Source of the DNA: Phoronis australis
Taxonomy: Eukaryota; Phoronida; Phoronidae
DNA length: 64,000 nt
Reading direction: 5' to 3'
Assembly (NCBI GenBank): GCA_002633005.1
Contig: NMRA01000184.1
Coordinates: 627,407 to 691,406, forward strand
Notes under the pieces: model-generated
What the model saw: only the letters and a program-made list of their open reading frames with translations
What the model was told of the DNA's origin: nothing
Databases searched by the model: none
Made by a program: the position numbers and the translations under genes
Part shown: positions 54,501 to 60,500 of the stretch, one piece after another
Position numbering within the stretch: the first letter of the stretch is position 1
Layout of the letters: every line of letters begins with the position of its first letter

Positions 54501-57500
54501 ATTACGATGAGCCAAAACATAATAACCAACGACAAAAATAAAATTCTTATTATTCATAAACGAATCCATGATTCACCATTTTTAATCTACATGATCCTCT
54601 CAACTATAGTCTGCATCGTCATAGCATTTCTGTGGTGATTCCCGTTGTTTTCATTCGAGATCAAATCTATAGCACTCGTAGACTAGATTTTCGCTCATCT
54701 ACGATATATATTTAGGTAAAGTTCAAGTTAACTTCGGAAAACGATTCTTTTAGAACAAAGCTGGTAATCAATCGGATACTCTTGATCTTCACATTTATCT
54801 TTGTTACAGGCTAAACCAGTTTTAGGCGTGTTTTATGATATTAATGTTGACAAGTTGTTATCATTTCTTTTTTTATTTCCTATTTCTTCTTTTCTTTTTT
54901 AATTCTGATATTTAGATTTCTGTTTATACATGTTTATATTTCTTTTTCAATGTGTATGTGTTAAGCTTGTAGTTTTTATCCAGTGTACTAAATATTTATA
55001 TCACTAGGGATATTTTGCCGCGCATAAATTCCTCGTGGGTTTAAATGCCTTTGCAGAATCAATCGCCTTCTTAAATTCTTACTCAACTTGTGAATACATT
55101 TGAAGTACNGGTTTCGGGTTTGTGCAGCATTTTGGCCTGGGAATCTTCTTGGCAACGGGCCCCGCTTGGATGCTGTTTACTTTGAAAGCACAGCAGTGGG
55201 AAATTGGTGAGGCTAAATCTGAGAGAACAGTTGCGGGCGAGAAAAATTTACGAAAAAGCATTGATCGTACGTCTGAGTTTGTGAGACTTTGATGGGTCTC
55301 AATTAAGGGTAAATGGTTTAAGAATAAGTTTTTAGAATGACCGAGAAGACTTAAAAGTCGTCAAATCGTCTAATTATCTCTTGAAGATTTTGTTTTTAGG
55401 GCTTAGAACTGCATAATCCTGCATGTAATAAAATTTTGGCCTCTGAGTCATTATGGCCTCTGGGTCATTATGACCTCTGAGTCATTATGGCCTCTGAGTC
55501 ATTATGGCCTCTGAGTCATTCTGGTCTTACCGCCTCAGTCACATTCTGAATCTAAACATGACATACGGTATTTTGATACATGTACCTCGGTGAAAGTCAC
55601 TATTATTGTGTATCAATGAACTTCGTTCCACCACGACTTGAGTTTTCACAACCCGTTGATCGCTGCTTAGCTCCTAATATTCTGTGAAATGCAGCTGGCT
55701 CCAAAGTTCCGAGAGATTATCAGACATTGTACATGATGTTCGCACTTTTACTTTTGCGACGGGTCTGGGTCCATGAGCCACATGCTTTATGGATTAATTG
55801 TAACTATCTATGCTTTTTATTGCTTTTTATTTAGGAAATTACGATGAGCCAAAACATAATAACCAACGACAAAAATAAAATTCTTATTATTCATAAACGA
55901 ATCCATGATTCACCATTTTTAATCTACATGATCCTCTCAACTATAGTCTGCATCGTCATAGCATCTCTGTGGTGATTCCCGTTGTTTTCATTCGAGATCA
56001 AATCTAGAGCACTCGTAGACTAGATTTTCGCTCATCTACGATATATATTTAGGTAAAGTTCAAGTTAACTTCGGAAAACGATGCTTTTAAAATAAAGCTG
56101 GTAATCAATCGGATACTCTTGGTCTTCACATTTATCTTTGTTACAGGCTAAACCAGTTTTAGGCGTGTTTTATGGTATTAATGTTGACAAGTTGTTGTTA
56201 TCGTTTCTTTTTTATTTCCAATTTTCCTTTTCTTTTTTAATTCTGATATTTAGATTTCTGTTTATACATGTTTATATTTATTTTTCAATATGTATCGGTC
56301 AGACTTGTAATTTTTATCTAGTGTACTAAATATTTCTATCATTAGGGATATTTTGCCGTGCTTAACTTCCTCGTGGGTTACAATTCCTTTGCAGAATCAA
56401 TCATCTTCGTAAATTCTTACTCAACTTGTGAATTCATTTGAAGTACGTTTAACCTAGAGGATCCAATATACCCACCTTGTTTCAGAAAGTGTCTTTTGAT
56501 CTAATCTGTTGAACGTTATCAAAAGTGATTTCTCTTCTTGAGAATTCAGAAATAGCAGTTCGTTGTTTATTGCTTCAGAACGAGCTCACCAGACATTTTA
56601 TGCGCCTAACGCAGTATGGATGGAAGAGGCTAGTTCCTTGACGGAGCGCTAGATGGAGTTATATTACAATTTCAGGAGCGGTGTTGGCTTCTGCAGTGGT
56701 GTTTCACTTGCTTGCAACTCTAGTGACGGGCTGGTTTGCTTTACGGATCGGAAGATGGATTTTCTGCCTGATTGGACTGCTACTGTTCGGCACGGGCATG
56801 ATTTTAGTGAGTGACGATGCTGGATCATCCCAGTATCATAGGGCCTACCTTGAAATTCATTCATTAAAAGCTCTTACATTCTTTAGCTCTTAAAATGCTG
56901 ATAGTATCACATCCGCGTTGACCACGGTTCGGGCTTTTGTAGCTCAACCCAAAAATTAAGAAATGATGTGGGTTAGGTCTGAAGGCAACTTTGTGGATTT
57001 AATGGGAAGTGATTGCCACGAATGGTGTTCAATAGTTCCCTGAACTTGTTTTGATTAAGTGCAGTCCACAAAAATTGGGCCTCTATTCTTATCTACCCGC
57101 ATAGCAAGGCCCGGAATTTTCAAAGCACATCAGTGGGGAATGTTTGGCACGAATGCAGGTACTCTTCAGACAAGAGGAAATTGGAAAAAGTCTGGTTGGT
57201 AATGACATGTTTTAACCTATATTTCTGGAACCTAGAGGGCAAGAGCGTTTGGATTCTTGTTTCCCGTCTCAGCTGCACAAGGCAGTTGTAAATTTAAGAT
57301 TTTAAGTAAAAAAGGCCAAAATTGCAAGTTTTTTGTCATTGTTTGGCATCTATTTTCCGGTTTGTTGAATTTCTGCTTTCTGTAAGTTATGCCTTTGTCA
57401 GATGTCTTGAGAAAGGATGCAAACAAGGGCGTTAATTGATCCAGACCAGTGGTATCGTCAAAATCAGCCAGTGTGAAAGCAGCGGTTCGCACGTGTTCCA

Positions 57501-60500
57501 ACATAAAATTTCAAGAAAAACACTAGTTTTACTGTCTTATTAAATTAGACAGAAAATGACACTTGTTGTGGTTTTAACCATCCAAAAAAAAACAAAATTT
57601 GACGAAATTTCCTAGAGGTTTTGCCCATGTCATAAACTTGAGACGATTGTAGGATTTTCTATAACTAAAACATTTCGGAAAAACATAAAAGATACCTTTG
57701 CTCTCAAAATTGAAATTAAAATGAGGTTTTGCTATGCCAATGAAAACATTTTCTACGTTTAGCCATTATGTATTTTACAGAATTTGTTTACTAGCTGTGG
57801 TAACGCCGTTCTAACCAAATCCACGCGCTTTTGAACTCTGAAAAGGACAATATGGATATTCAAAAAGGAATGAAACTGCCTTTCTGGAAGTGTTTCTAAT
57901 GGGACATATTTAATAAGTTGACAAAAATGTAAGAGAGTGTGGAGTGGATTAAAATCTTATTAATGATAATGATGACATTGGGTGTGCATATTTTAGTATG
58001 GTAGCATATGTGTACATTAAGTCAATTCATTAACGACCATTAAATTGGAGCAGAAGAGTTTGAGCCGCTAACACACGTAAGTTTATATTTTAAAAATATT
58101 CGCTGACGCTAGCATTCTTTCTAATGGATATCACCAGACCTGGAAAGTTAAAGATTTGCGGGAGTATAAGTTTCAGGTTTTCATCATTCAGTATGTTAAT
58201 GAATATGACCTCGTGAACCCTCTCTATTTCTGAGCTTGTGATAATAATGTTAAGAGAGCATAAGAACCTGCTTTTGTGAACTTGAAATGCTGGACTTTTA
58301 TAATATTAAATGCTTGAAGATATATCTAGCTAAACAGGAAAAATTAATTTCCACCCCTGACACGTGACAGGATGGCTCATGGCCCGGATTTCTGTTCTTG
58401 GGTTTTTCCACGTAAGTCAATAAGTAGCACGCATAATATTTTACCTTTTCATCCATTTATAAAGAAAAAGGCTTTAAAAAGTCGAAGTGCTGTAATCTAG
58501 GTAATCTGGTTAATTTATATGATATGACATACCTAAAATGTAACCGAAATGGTTTCGTCCACGTGAACTATACTGAGTAGACAAATACAATCTACCCGTT
58601 TTTTTCTACACTGCCAGTATTTGTTTTTTCAGTATCCTTTATGTCAAACTATTTGGCAAGTGTTTGGGCCTGAAATTGCCGTGCGAATTGGCCACGGCAC
58701 TGTCCTGTGTGTGATAAGCCCTCTCTTGGGTCATATAGCAGACATCCGTCACAGATCAAACTATGGAGCAACCTACGGCCTATACACTGCTTCTTACAAC
58801 TTTGGGCTCAGTGCGGGTAAGTAGGCTTTCAAGACACTTGTTTACTCATCGCTATGTATGGCTCCAAACCTATCAGTTGTTAGCGCGTTCTGATTTTACT
58901 CGTTAGTGCGTTAGGTGGAATGGATGGGAGATGAAATCTCAAAAACATTGTTACAGCTTTCTACAATATCGTTTCGTTATATTTTATGCAACTTTGGATT
59001 TTTTTCATAGCTCCTCGCCTAAAATCGTTCTTAGAAGCGTTTTGGAGAACAGGGCATACAGCTTTTAAGATTGGTTTCATAAATTTTCATATGAATTTGA
59101 TCAGGCACATCTGATATGAAGTTCCAAAATTAGTTAAATTTAAAGATTTTTAGGATCATACGAAACTTTAATTGCAAGCTGGTCCGTTGTTAGCACGATC
59201 GGCCTTTATTCATACGAACGATATGCAGATCTAACATTTTCAAAGCCCGCCCTCTAGTGCCGCAGTGCATTTTGGGATAGACCACCTTGCACTGTCCCGG
59301 ATATTAATGGTGGCTTGGTGCTGGTGGATTTACTTGTTCTGTGCTTGGATATTCCAATAACAACAGGAAACAATGGCATCTTAAGTAAAAAATTGTATTA
59401 ATAATCGAACCAAATTGGTTCCGTGTTACGAATCGATAATCGATATTGTCGCGATTGTAAGTCGCGTGCCCTTATTTGGACACTTTTCTAGTAGGACTTT
59501 TCAATGAATAAACTGTTAAAAGAGACGGAAGTGTGTTGTTGCTGAAATTTCATACGACACTTCCGATTCCTGGCAATCCGTTATTCAGTTGTGACGTCAC
59601 TGGTTCAGCTAGAACATGTTGATTATTTAGACTTCACACATTTGTAGAAAATAGACGGCCGCCCACTTGACAATTTCATACGTGAACTTGATTTAGATAA
59701 TGAAAGGGGCAGTGAAATCTATTGTTGTCGACACTGTGATGTTTGACGTAAATAATGCAAGGAAATACGATCTCGACAGAGCCCTGTGAGTGGGACTTAG
59801 AAAGGCCTCTCGTTTCTACTGCCTCCTGTCGGCGTGGCTGGCCATTAGTGGGACTTAGTAGAAAGAACGGTAGAAATAAACCAACAAATGGGAATATGAA
59901 TGCTGTGATATTGCCTTTATGTAACCCGAATTCACTTCATCATGTCGATTTCTATGTTAGTTCACTTTTGCTGATCTCATCCAATTACGGGATTTCAATT
60001 TGAAGCTGATTTGCTGCGCCACCTGGCGTACATAGACTACCAACATTTATGGTTTCGAAGGACCCTAGAAAAATACCCAAATCTGTCTAACAACTGGAAC
60101 GTCATATCTGACTTGGAAATGGCTGACCGGATTCACATGAAACACTTAACATATTTTGCTTCTTGCACTCTTCTCCAAAACGCTATTAAGAATTGTTTCT
60201 AAAATGTTCCACACTTGCATGAGGGATATTAAAAAACAAGATTTTTATGTTTGTTGTCACACAGCTCAAAAGTTGCATGAAAAGAAAAAGAAACGATATG
60301 TGTCTGGTGTATCCAATAGGTGATTTATATTAAAAGCTAATACTGGTAGTGTTGTGACTACAAAGCAGGATGCGAGTGGGTAGGATTGGGAGGGAGAGAG
60401 ATAATTGTAGGGACGCAGCATCATTTCTCGGTAAAACGATTCTTGACTGGGAGGTAAAAGGAGTGGCACCCGTGGTCAGTAAGGAGATTTGTTGACCAGA

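Larger units (their letters stand above)
53617..56446. repeat. Two near-identical 1.3-1.5 kb copies joined at an N
   Basis: Copy 1 (53617-55108) starts ggtttcgggtttgtgcag and ends ttgaagtac. N is at 55109. Copy 2 (55110-56446) starts and ends with the same words. They differ by scattered substitutions and small indels, and by 13 versus 5 copies of a 17-bp repeat. The exact word-to-word abutment at an N points to an unmerged contig overlap between alleles, not a real tandem duplication. Confidence 0.85.

Noticed and set aside
55110-55206. A second, alternative exon 9 of the transporter
   Set aside because: It lacks the acceptor and 5' third and lies directly after an N at the join of two near-identical copies; an assembly artefact is simpler.
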